Source: Gemmatimonadota bacterium (GTDB lineage Bacteria > Gemmatimonadota > Gemmatimonadetes > Gemmatimonadales > GWC2-71-9). From it: DNA of 5,864 bases. The stretch spans positions 14,933 to 20,796 of the forward strand of contig QHTX01000185.1 of NCBI GenBank assembly GCA_003220975.1, in the 5' to 3' direction. Positions 1 to 5,402 of this stretch are shown in pieces (the first letter of the stretch is position 1; every line of letters starts with the position of its first letter). Made by a program: the position numbers and the translations under genes. The notes under the pieces are model-generated. The model was given only the letters and a program-made list of their open reading frames with translations, made no database searches and was not told the origin of the DNA.

Positions 1-1
1 G

Positions 2-406
2 AACGACATCGGGGCCACGATCACGTGGCCCGACACGCGCCAGGACAACGCCTTCTATAAGGACTCGAGCTACTCGAAACCGGTGGCGAACCACGTCGAG
101 ACGACCACGAAGCTCCCTGTCTCCTACATCGTGAACCTCGCCTACACGGTCGGCAGGACGACGCTCGGTGCCGACGTCCTGAACACCGGCCTCGGCGCCA
201 CGGTGCACGTCGGCGGGGAGCAACGGATCGGCCCGTGGGCGGTGCGCGGCGGCATCGCGCGCGATCAGCGCAAGCGGATCGAGTTCGGCTGGGGCGGCGG
301 GCTGCGGTTCGGCGGGCTCGGGCTCGACGTCGGCTTCTGGACGCACACCAACTCGCTCTCGAACGAGCGCGGCATCACGATGGCGACGTCGCTCTCGATC
401 TACTAG
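2..406 (+). CDS. Outer-membrane beta-barrel-like protein, C-terminal part (5' end outside window)
   Basis: The frame is open from base 2 to the TAG at 404-406, giving 134 residues of a protein whose start lies upstream. The visible part is rich in Gly, Thr, Val and aromatic residues and shows short alternating hydrophobic/polar stretches, as in transmembrane beta-strands of diderm outer-membrane proteins. Examples are the stretch with PVSYIVNLAYTVG and the repeated glycine-rich turns around GWGGGLRFGGLGLDVGFW. It ends in TMATSLSIY, an alternating strand with a terminal aromatic residue, which resembles the C-terminal beta-signal read by the BAM machinery. No catalytic motif is visible, so the specific family and cargo are unknown. 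A predicted lipoprotein gene follows after 12 nt, so the two are probably co-transcribed and may work at the same membrane. The coding status is secure from context; the barrel assignment is an inference from composition and the C-terminus. Confidence 0.72.
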   Translation, partial: NDIGATITWPDTRQDNAFYKDSSYSKPVANHVETTTKLPVSYIVNLAYTVGRTTLGADVLNTGLGATVHVGGEQRIGPWAVRGGIARDQRKRIEFGWGGGLRFGGLGLDVGFWTHTNSLSNERGITMATSLSIY

Positions 407-418
407 GGAGGCTCTCGG

Positions 419-967
419 ATGCGCGCGAAGTGGCTCTGGATGATCTGCCTCGCCGGCCTCGCGGCTGGGTGCGGGAAAGGGGAGGCCATCTTCAACGTCA
501 ATGTTTACAGCTTTCTCCCGCCGAAGCAGGACTCGGTACCCTACGTCATTCCCCCGAGCACGCCGGGCATCGATACGGGGAGCGTGCCGCAGCGGATTAG
601 TCTTCCCGGCGTCGGTTCTTCCATCGTCGACTCGATCCTGATCTTCGGGACGCTCGACCTGCACAACACCGGCGGCACGGGCACGCTCGGGTTGCAGCTT
701 TTCATGGCCTCCGACTCGGCCGTGACCTACAGCCCCTCCGCGGCGGTCCTGACGGTGACGTCAAAGACGGTCACGGGTACGCAGGTCGTCCCGGACACCG
801 TCCAGGGAAAGCTGCTGTCGAACGCCGATTCGCTGTTCGCCAAGACCCAACTCTGGGTTCGCGTCGCCGCGCACGGCTCGAACGCGAGCGCGGTCACACC
901 CGTTACGGGAACGATGGTGCTTACCTCCCTCATGCTGTCGGTGTTTATCAACGACAAGATCTTCTAA
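419..967 (+). CDS. Predicted lipoprotein of unknown function
   Basis: This is a 182-residue protein with a short lipoprotein signal: MRAK, a hydrophobic stretch with W5 to L14, then the lipobox-like A15-A16-G17-C18. Cleavage before Cys18 would leave a lipid-anchored mature protein of about 165 residues. The mature part is rich in Thr, Ser, Val and Gly, has no further cysteine, and looks beta-rich (for example SAAVLTVTSKTVTGTQVV), perhaps an Ig-like or jelly-roll fold. I do not recognise a named family. The ATG is chosen because GGGAGG at 406-411 lies 7 nt upstream and overlaps the stop codon of the preceding barrel gene. That spacing implies one operon and perhaps a barrel-lipoprotein pair. 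The residue at -3 of the lipobox is Ala rather than the favoured Leu, so lipidation is likely but not certain. Confidence 0.78.
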   Translation: MRAKWLWMICLAGLAAGCGKGEAIFNVNVYSFLPPKQDSVPYVIPPSTPGIDTGSVPQRISLPGVGSSIVDSILIFGTLDLHNTGGTGTLGLQLFMASDSAVTYSPSAAVLTVTSKTVTGTQVVPDTVQGKLLSNADSLFAKTQLWVRVAAHGSNASAVTPVTGTMVLTSLMLSVFINDKIF

Positions 968-980
968 CGCCCGTTCGTCA

Positions 981-986
981 TATATT
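981..986 (+). promoter_or_regulatory. Candidate -10 element for leaderless ispG transcription
   Basis: TATATT occupies 981-986, an AT-rich island in GC-rich DNA, in the 25-nt gap between the lipoprotein stop and the ispG GTG at 993. If transcription starts on the GTG itself, this box falls at -12 to -7, the expected place for a sigma-70-type -10 element in leaderless genes. No good -35 is seen: the bases about 17 nt upstream, GATCTT, are a poor match. The only SD-like bases, GAGG at 988-991, are 1 nt from the start codon and too close to act as a ribosome-binding site. Confidence 0.4.
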
Positions 987-992
987 TGAGGC

Positions 993-2213
993 GTGACGGG
1001 TCATCACCGGAGACAGACCGTCGTCGTCGACGTGGGCGGCGTGAAGGTGGGCGGCGCCGCTCCCATCGTCGTCCAGTCGATGACCAACACCGACACCGCC
1101 GACGTGGACGCGACGGCGGCGCAGGTGCGGGCCCTGCACCAGGCCGGGAGCGAGCTGGTGCGGGTCACGGTCAACAACGAGGCGGCGGCCGACGCAGTGC
1201 CCGCCATCGTGGCGCAGGTGGACGTTCCGGTCATCGGCGACTTCCACTACAACGGTCACCTGCTGCTCACCAAGTATCCCCGCTGCGCCGCAGCGCTCGC
1301 CAAGTACCGCATCAACCCGGGCAACGTGGGCGCCAAGCGGCGCGACGAGAATTTCCGGACCATCATCGACGTGGCGCTCGCGCACGGGAAGCCCGTGCGC
1401 ATCGGCGTCAACTGGGGCAGCCTCGACCAGCAGCTCCTCACCGAGATGATGGACGAGAACGCCCGGCGATCGGACCCGTTGGACGCGCGCGACGTCATGC
1501 TCGAGGCGATGGTGGCGAGCGCCATGCGGTCGGCCGAGCTCGCCGAGGAATGCGGCTTGCCGCACGACCGCATCATCCTGTCGGCGAAGCTGTCGGGCGT
1601 GCAGGACCTGGTGGACGTGTATCGCCGGCTGGCGCGCCTGTGCGATTACCCGCTGCACTTGGGTCTCACCGAGGCCGGGATGGGGACCAAGGGCATCATC
1701 GCGAGCGCCGCCGGCCTCTCGATCCTGCTGCAGGAGGGGATCGGCGACACGATCCGCGTGTCGCTCACGCCGCGGCCGGGCGGCGATCGCACCGAGGAGG
1801 TGCAGGTTGCGCAGCAGGTGCTCCAGTCGCTCGGGTTGCGGAGCTTCACGCCGCAGGTGTCCGCCTGCCCGGGCTGCGGGCGCACCACATCGTCGTTCTT
1901 CCAGGAGATGGCCGAGGAGATCCAGACCCACCTGCGGGGGCAGATGCCCGCGTGGCGGGAGCGCTACCCCGGCGTCGTCGACCTGCGGGTGGCCGTGATG
2001 GGCTGTGTCGTGAACGGCCCCGGCGAGTCGAAGCACGCGGACATCGGGATCTCCCTGCCGGGCACGTCCGAGGAGCCCAAGGCGCCCGTGTACGTGGACG
2101 GGCGCCTCAAAGTGACGCTCAAGGGCGACACGATCGTCGCCGATTTCCTGAAGATCCTCGAGGATTACATAGAGGCGCGGTACGGGGCCGGCGCGGCGGC
2201 CGCCGCCCCCTAG
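993..2213 (+). CDS. ispG: 4-hydroxy-3-methylbut-2-en-1-yl diphosphate synthase (IspG/GcpE)
   Basis: IspG is the [4Fe-4S] enzyme that reductively converts 2-C-methyl-D-erythritol 2,4-cyclodiphosphate to HMBPP, the penultimate step of the MEP isoprenoid pathway in the cytosol. The 406-residue product has the family motifs in order: [12 protein letters not shown] near the N-terminus, GVNWGSL (138-144), HLGLTEAG (222-229), GIGDTIR (from 249), CPGCGR with C292 and C295, and GCVVNGPGE with C338 and E345. The three cysteines plus the glutamate are the known cluster ligands. The 46-residue distance from C292 to C338 is longer than in the 372-residue E. coli enzyme and fits the longer Thermus-type form. 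The start is GTG at 993: the conserved N-terminal strand begins only a few residues later, no in-frame alternative fits better, and a TATATT box stands just upstream. The C-terminus is a low-complexity Ala-rich tail. Its stop overlaps the convergent csaA stop. Confidence 0.97.
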   Translation: MTGHHRRQTVVVDVGGVKVGGAAPIVVQSMTNTDTADVDATAAQVRALHQAGSELVRVTVNNEAAADAVPAIVAQVDVPVIGDFHYNGHLLLTKYPRCAAALAKYRINPGNVGAKRRDENFRTIIDVALAHGKPVRIGVNWGSLDQQLLTEMMDENARRSDPLDARDVMLEAMVASAMRSAELAEECGLPHDRIILSAKLSGVQDLVDVYRRLARLCDYPLHLGLTEAGMGTKGIIASAAGLSILLQEGIGDTIRVSLTPRPGGDRTEEVQVAQQVLQSLGLRSFTPQVSACPGCGRTTSSFFQEMAEEIQTHLRGQMPAWRERYPGVVDLRVAVMGCVVNGPGESKHADIGISLPGTSEEPKAPVYVDGRLKVTLKGDTIVADFLKILEDYIEARYGAGAAAAAP

Positions 2214-2539
2214 GCGATCCGGCTGCCCAGCGGCACCTCGTGGTCGGGGTGCACCAGCACGATGTCGCCGTCCCCCACCACCACGCCCAGGGTCAGCACC
2301 TCCGAGAAGAACGTGGCGATCTGGCGCGGCGGGAAGTTCACCACCGCGAGCACCAGCTGGCCCAGGAGATCGCCCTTCGCGTAATGCTTCGTGATCTGCG
2401 CGCTCGACGTTTTGATGCCGAGCTCGCCGAAGTCGATGCGCAGCTGGTAGGCGGGCTTCTTCGCCCTGGGGAAGTCGTCGACCTGCACGACCCGCCCCAC
2501 GCGGATGTCGACCTTCGCGAAATCGTCCCAGGTGATCAT
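2210..2539 (-). CDS. csaA: CsaA-type tRNA-binding-domain protein
   Basis: This 109-residue protein is full length for CsaA, a dimeric single-domain protein with the EMAP-II/Trbp111-like OB fold (tRNA_bind domain). In Bacillus subtilis CsaA is described as a chaperone linked to protein export; binding of structured RNA is inferred from the fold. The signature is intact: [12 protein letters not shown] (residues 7-18), [45 protein letters not shown] and the C-terminal VPLGSRI. The start is ATG (complement of 2537-2539), preceded on the minus strand by an AACGAGGACAC stretch in which CGAGGA serves as ribosome-binding site. The gene is convergent with ispG and divergent from the barrel gene at 2715, so it is probably transcribed alone. 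Its stop TAG lies in the same CTAG as the ispG stop. Confidence 0.94.
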   Translation of the reverse strand: MITWDDFAKVDIRVGRVVQVDDFPRAKKPAYQLRIDFGELGIKTSSAQITKHYAKGDLLGQLVLAVVNFPPRQIATFFSEVLTLGVVVGDGDIVLVHPDHEVPLGSRIA

Positions 2540-2641
2540 GTGTCCTCGTTAGTGGCCAGTGCGCCGCGGCCGCGCGCCGCGCCTTCGCCTCCCCAACCCA
2601 CCGAACCGCAAGGCCCCGCACCGTTTTGACGTCGGCGTGAT

Positions 2642-2665
2642 GCACGCGTGGCGCCAGGCACGCGC
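2642..2665. repeat. Short direct repeat flanking a palindrome, upstream of the barrel gene
   Basis: GCACGCGT occurs at 2642-2649 and again at 2658-2665, a 16-bp period, with the palindrome TGGCGCCA at 2649-2656 between the copies. It lies 50-73 nt before the ATG at 2715, in the 175-bp divergent spacer between csaA and the barrel gene. A TTGACG at 2626-2631 could be a -35, but no convincing -10 follows at the right distance. The repeat could be an operator; in DNA this GC-rich, chance is a real alternative. Confidence 0.25.
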
Positions 2666-2714
2666 GTTGCCCCGCCCGCCGCCCGATGCGGTCGGACTCG
2701 AACCGGGAGGAGCG

Positions 2715-3455
2715 ATGCGGCGGATCAGGAAAACTATCGTGCGGCGTGCGGCCGGCCTCGTGCTCGGCCTCTCGCTCGCGGGCGCGGTCACGGGAGCCGG
2801 CCAGGCTCCCCCGGGGCTGCGCGAGGTACGGTCGTGGGGCACGGGCGGGCTGGGACTGGTCGTCGGCCTGCCCGTCGGACAGTTCCGCAGCTTCGTCGAC
2901 GTCGCGGGCGGCGTCGCCGGCTCATTCGCGGTGAACCTCGACGGCCGCGGCGCCGTCGCCCTGCGGTTCGACGGGGCGTATCTCCAGTACGGCAACGAAG
3001 ACCGGCCGCTCGCCCTCGCGGGGAGCGGCGGGCTCGTGAGTCTCGACATGAACACCAGCTTCTTCATCGCCTCGCTGCGCGCCGGGCCGCAGCTCATGCT
3101 CGGCCAGGGGCGCGTCCGGGCCTACGGCTTCGGAACGATCGGCGTGTCGTACTTCGCGACCCGGACCGCGCTCACGGACTATGGGTGCGGCTGCTACGAT
3201 CTCGCCGGCACTACGAACTACGACGACGGCGCGCTGTCGCTCGCGGGCGGCGGCGGCCTGTTGATCGATCTCTCCCGCGGGCGCCATCCCGTGTCGCTCG
3301 ACCTGGGTGCCAGCTACGTCCGCAACGGCCAGGTGAGCTACCTGCGCGAAGGCAGTATCGTCGAGAATCCGGACGGCTCGTTTACGCTCCAGCCGGTGCG
3401 GAGCGACGCCAATCTGGTGGTGCTGCAGGCTGGGGTGTCGATCGGATTGCGGTAG
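2715..3455 (+). CDS. Outer-membrane beta-barrel-like protein A (paralogue of the gene at 3687)
   Basis: This is a 246-residue exported protein. A basic N-terminus (MRRIRKTIVRR) and a hydrophobic core to about residue 25 form a signal peptide, with cleavage probably near 28-31. The mature part consists of short amphipathic strands separated by Gly/Asn/Asp-rich turns, as expected for a small 8-stranded porin-like barrel of the OmpA/OMP_b-brl type. Landmarks shared with the gene at 3687 are a GQF motif (55-57), SLRAGPQL (120-127), YFAT (146-149), a C158-G159-C160 motif in a probable loop, RNG (203-205) and NPDGSFTLQPVRS (218-230). The protein ends in GVSIGLR without the terminal aromatic residue typical of many barrels. 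The start is ATG 2715, behind GGGAGGAG and at the signal peptide; the frame is open further upstream to a GTG at 2559, but that would bury the signal sequence. The physiological role is unknown. A barrel is the best structural guess. Confidence 0.82.
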   Translation: MRRIRKTIVRRAAGLVLGLSLAGAVTGAGQAPPGLREVRSWGTGGLGLVVGLPVGQFRSFVDVAGGVAGSFAVNLDGRGAVALRFDGAYLQYGNEDRPLALAGSGGLVSLDMNTSFFIASLRAGPQLMLGQGRVRAYGFGTIGVSYFATRTALTDYGCGCYDLAGTTNYDDGALSLAGGGGLLIDLSRGRHPVSLDLGASYVRNGQVSYLREGSIVENPDGSFTLQPVRSDANLVVLQAGVSIGLR

Positions 3456-3475
3456 CTCGCTCACCCTGTTCCACC

Positions 3476-3504
3476 TTGACGCGCTTCAGGTCGAATGGTT
3501 GATT
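3476..3504 (+). promoter_or_regulatory. Weak candidate promoter for the structured RNA/leader
   Basis: TTGACG at 3476-3481 matches the -35 consensus at five of six positions. Seventeen bases later TTGATT (3499-3504) keeps only the first T, the A and the last T of the -10 consensus. A start near 3511 would give a transcript that contains exactly the three hairpins and ends in the U-tract at 3604-3611. The -10 is poor, so this is a placement hypothesis rather than a recognised promoter. Confidence 0.25.
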
Positions 3505-3510
3505 GAGGTC

Positions 3511-3611
3511 TGAGGCGCGAGGTGGTGCGGCCCCTCGATGCAGTGAGCACTCGCGTGACGCGAGCGATGACGACCCATTCCACGAGCCGTGGAGTGGGTC
3601 GCGTTTTTTTT
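3511..3611 (+). ncRNA. Candidate structured leader RNA or small RNA (about 100 nt) ending in a terminator
   Basis: Three hairpins lie in a row. H1 pairs CGAGG (3518-3522) with CCTCG (3533-3537). H2 is a perfect 6-bp stem, CTCGCG (3550-3555) with CGCGAG (3559-3564), closed by a TGA loop. H3 is the 14-bp terminator stem at 3571-3601 with a run of eight T. The CGCGAG of the H2 right arm is repeated at 3516-3521, so the H2 left arm could instead pair with the H1 region; the two folds exclude each other. It may be a free small RNA, the 3' untranslated end of the upstream barrel transcript, or an attenuator for the downstream operon. No known riboswitch or T-box consensus could be matched convincingly. 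Confidence 0.35.
3571..3611 (+). terminator. Rho-independent terminator
   Basis: The stem pairs CGACCCATTCCACG (3571-3584) with CGTGGAGTGGGTCG (3588-3601): 14 pairs including one T-G wobble, around a 3-nt AGC loop. It is followed by GC and eight T residues (3604-3611). This is a textbook intrinsic terminator on the plus strand. It would end transcripts of the barrel gene that stops at 3455. The U-tract ends only 4 nt before the Shine-Dalgarno sequence of the next ORF, which leaves no room for a promoter between them. Confidence 0.9.
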
Positions 3612-3615
3612 CTAG

Positions 3616-3623
3616 GGAGGTGA
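3616..3623 (+). promoter_or_regulatory. Very strong Shine-Dalgarno sequence before a 20-codon ORF
   Basis: GGAGGTGA is fully complementary to the conserved TCACCTCC near the 3' end of 16S rRNA and lies 4 nt before the ATG at 3628. It is the longest ribosome-binding match seen in this window, yet the ORF it serves has only 20 codons. The barrel gene starting at 3687 has no purine-rich motif of its own at a useful distance. Confidence 0.7.
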
Positions 3624-3627
3624 CCAC

Positions 3628-3690
3628 ATGCTGGAAGCAACCCGATCGGGAGATCGCGGCGCGGAAGTTTCCCGAACCGTAATGGTATGA
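3628..3690 (+). CDS. Possible 20-residue leader peptide, coupled to the downstream barrel gene
   Basis: The ATG at 3628 stands 4 nt behind a perfect GGAGGTGA and opens a frame of 20 codons ending in TGA at 3688-3690. That stop overlaps the ATG of the next gene (3687-3689) as ATGA, the classic arrangement for termination-reinitiation. The peptide is hydrophilic, with arginines at 6, 10 and 16, acidic residues at 3, 9 and 13, and no run of a single amino acid as in classical attenuator peptides. There is no signal sequence. Its likely purpose is to deliver ribosomes to the weak start of the barrel gene, perhaps conditionally. Alternatives are that it is the decayed start of a displaced gene, or that a 1-nt indel separates this ATG from the barrel frame, which is open back to a TGA at 3621-3623. 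No family was recognised. Confidence 0.45.
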   Translation: MLEATRSGDRGAEVSRTVMV

Positions 3691-4373
3691 CCTGGCGACG
3701 GACGCTGTCCTCAGGCGCGGTGCTCAGCCTGCTTGCCATGAGGCCCGCGACGCCGCAATCCGGCACTCCGGAGGCCCAGCGCTGGGACCGACCGGAGATC
3801 GGGGTCAACCTGGCGTTGGGGCTCGGCCGGGGTCAGTTCCACCAGTTTGTAAAAGCCGCGGGTGGCTTCGGCGGGTACGGCGCGTTCCCGATCGCGCTGC
3901 ACGGCGGGTTGGCGCTACGTGCCGACCTCTCGGTGTTGTTCCACGGATTCGACTCGTGGTCGGGCCCGCCGGCCTTCGATACCGAGTCGTACATCACGTC
4001 GCTCCGCGCGGGGCCGCAGCTCGCGCTCGCCCTGGGGCCTGTCCAGTTCTACGGGTTCTGGGAGGGCGGCTTTTCGTACTTCGCGACCGACGCCAATCCG
4101 GACGACGCCTGCGGGTGCGACTTCACCCAGACCCTGCACGACGACTTGACGTGGGCCACCGAGGTCGGCGGCGGCGTGCGCGTCGCGCTGGGTCGGTCGG
4201 TGTCGTCTGCCGCGCTCGACCTCGGCATCCGGGCGCTGCGCAACGGCGAGGCGAGCTACGTCACGGCGGGCGGCGTCACGCAGAACAGCGATGGGTCCTT
4301 CACCATCCGCCCGATCCGGAGCGAGGCGCATCTGCTCGTGATTACCCTGGGCGTAAGCGGGTGGTTGCGGTGA
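3687..4373 (+). CDS. Outer-membrane beta-barrel-like protein B (paralogue of the gene at 2715)
   Basis: This 228-residue exported protein has a signal peptide (MTWRRT, then a hydrophobic stretch to about residue 18, cleavage probably near 22-26). It aligns by eye with the 246-residue protein encoded at 2715: GQF (49-51), SLRAGPQL (105-112), YFAT (131-134), C142-G143-C144, ALDLG, RNG (185-187) and NSDGSFTIRPIRS (200-212), in the same order. The identity is partial, which points to an old tandem duplication. The strand-turn pattern suggests a small beta-barrel; like its paralogue it ends in LR, not in an aromatic residue. The ATG at 3687 is taken because the signal peptide begins there. It lacks a Shine-Dalgarno motif and overlaps the stop of the 20-codon ORF. 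A secreted-protein gene follows after 7 nt, so this is probably the first main gene of an operon. The function is unknown. Confidence 0.8.
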   Translation: MTWRRTLSSGAVLSLLAMRPATPQSGTPEAQRWDRPEIGVNLALGLGRGQFHQFVKAAGGFGGYGAFPIALHGGLALRADLSVLFHGFDSWSGPPAFDTESYITSLRAGPQLALALGPVQFYGFWEGGFSYFATDANPDDACGCDFTQTLHDDLTWATEVGGGVRVALGRSVSSAALDLGIRALRNGEASYVTAGGVTQNSDGSFTIRPIRSEAHLLVITLGVSGWLR

Positions 4374-4380
4374 GGTCAGC

Positions 4381-5037
4381 ATGACACGTCTCATGCCATC
4401 TCACTTGTCCCGTTGGCTGTGGATCGGCTTGGCGGTACAGCTCACGCCGTCCTCGCTGCAGGGCCAGAAGCCTGGACAACCGTATGTCTCACCGTTGAAG
4501 AACTTTTCGATCACGGTTCCCAACTACGCGTTCGGCACCAAAGTTCAGAAGTCCAACAAGGGTGACGGTGGGTTCGTGGTGTTCATTGGCGGGTTTGGGG
4601 ACCTGGAGCGAATCGAGTACGTGCGTGTGGACTCCGCAGCCATCGCCGCACAGGACTCGGCAACGAGGCTGCTGCTCTATGAGGGGGTCCTGGACAACGT
4701 CGTGACTGCGAACCACGCCCAGATCCTCGCGGCGGAGCCACTCAGTGGCCCTGGAGAAACCCAGCTCTACGCCCTGGTCCAGTTCCCGGAGGCCTCTCAA
4801 GTGGTCGACGGAAAGACCGGCAAGCGCATGGACTCGTTCCGCGGCGTCCTCGTGCTGACGAGAGGCGCGTTTCTCTACATGCTGTACGTGGAGGCGGGTG
4901 GGTTGTTCGGCGCGGGTGAGCCGGGAGAGAAGCAAGTCGCGCGCGGGAAGGACGCGGTGCAGCGCCTTCTGGGGGAGATCAACTTTCAGGGGTCGCCGAT
5001 CCCCGTAGTCCGCGACACGGCGCGGGCGCCGGAGTGA
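4381..5037 (+). CDS. Secreted protein of unknown function (218 aa)
   Basis: The protein has an N-terminal signal: MTRLMPSHLSR, a hydrophobic segment from about 12 to 26, and probable cleavage near Gly28, leaving a mature start at QKPGQPYV. The mature part begins with KNFSITVPNYAFGTKVQ and continues with DGGFVVFIGGFGDLERIEYVRV and RGAFLYMLYVEAGG. This alternating pattern suggests a compact alpha/beta domain, loosely reminiscent of PsbP/Mog1-like secreted domains, but no diagnostic residues are visible and I do not assign a family. It has no cysteine. The start is ATG 4381, supported by TGAGGT (4371-4376), which overlaps the stop codon of the barrel gene; a second in-frame ATG at 4393 is possible. 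The 7-nt spacing indicates translation from the same mRNA as the barrel, so the product probably acts in the periplasm or is surface-exposed near it. Confidence 0.78.
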   Translation: MTRLMPSHLSRWLWIGLAVQLTPSSLQGQKPGQPYVSPLKNFSITVPNYAFGTKVQKSNKGDGGFVVFIGGFGDLERIEYVRVDSAAIAAQDSATRLLLYEGVLDNVVTANHAQILAAEPLSGPGETQLYALVQFPEASQVVDGKTGKRMDSFRGVLVLTRGAFLYMLYVEAGGLFGAGEPGEKQVARGKDAVQRLLGEINFQGSPIPVVRDTARAPE

Positions 5038-5065
5038 TTGCTGCAGCGAATAGGAGGGATGCTCC

Positions 5066-5356
5066 ATGAGACCAGTCGCGCTGTTTGCCCCGTTCGTCCT
5101 TTGCATCGCAGGTGTCGTGTCTCCCGGGGCGCGCGCGCAGACCCCGAGCCCGCCGCGGGACTCACTGCTTTGGGCTGCCTGCATGCCAGTGTACGTCGAC
5201 GAATTCAAGCGGCAAGGAAGTGACGAACAGAGAGCGCCGCTCATGGCGAGCCTGTTTTGCCAGATTGTGGTCGGTGCCTGTCAGCGAGACCCTCGGGGGC
5301 AGGGGCTGGACGCCGTTGATGATCGCCGCGGCCGAACGAGTTGCGCGTTGTTGTAA
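5066..5356 (+). CDS. Small secreted cysteine-containing protein (96 aa)
   Basis: The ATG at 5066 follows AGGAGGG (5052-5058) by 7 nt, a strong ribosome-binding site 15-21 nt after the previous stop. The product has a clear signal peptide: MRPVALFAPFVLCIAGVV, then the signal peptidase I site A22-R23-A24 before Gln25. The mature protein of about 72 residues carries C39, C65, C72 and C93, which could form disulfides in the periplasm. The middle part (CMPVYVDEFKRQ to LFCQIVVGACQRD) looks like one or two helices. The last 20 residues are Arg/Asp/Gly-rich and less convincing. In another frame over the same bases a WTPLMIAAA string appears, so a frameshift near the 3' end cannot be excluded. It is the last gene of the 3687-5356 cluster and its function is unknown. 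Confidence 0.62.
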   Translation: MRPVALFAPFVLCIAGVVSPGARAQTPSPPRDSLLWAACMPVYVDEFKRQGSDEQRAPLMASLFCQIVVGACQRDPRGQGLDAVDDRRGRTSCALL

Positions 5357-5402
5357 TTGACTGTTACTCCTACGAGGAGTTGTCGAAGGAGAGCGTTGTC
5401 GT

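Noticed and set aside
978..2645. Long minus-strand open frame (555 codons) antisense to ispG, and a 547-codon frame on the plus strand over the same stretch
   Set aside because: Both lie over the well-supported ispG and csaA. Their translations are Arg/His/Gly/Ala-rich, typical of shadow frames in GC-rich DNA, with no family motif.
2559..2714. N-terminal extension of barrel A to the upstream GTG at 2559
   Set aside because: It would place the signal peptide 52 residues inside the protein. The ATG at 2715 has a strong SD and a standard signal sequence directly after it.
2549..3097. Minus-strand frame of 182 codons over the barrel-A start
   Set aside because: The composition is rich in Ser, Pro and Arg without hydrophobic order, and it overlaps a gene with a clear SD, signal peptide and paralogue.
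3515..3537. T-box-like string (GGTGGTGCGGC) upstream of the terminator
   Set aside because: It matches the T-box consensus only partly, lacking the ACCGCG part, and is about 35 nt from the terminator stem. The 170-nt spacer also lacks room for a normal Stem I, and the downstream genes are not tRNA- or amino-acid-related.
4489..5244. Minus-strand frame of 251 codons over the secreted-protein genes
   Set aside because: It is antisense to two genes with good SDs and signal peptides. Its translation is Arg/His/Leu-rich shadow sequence.
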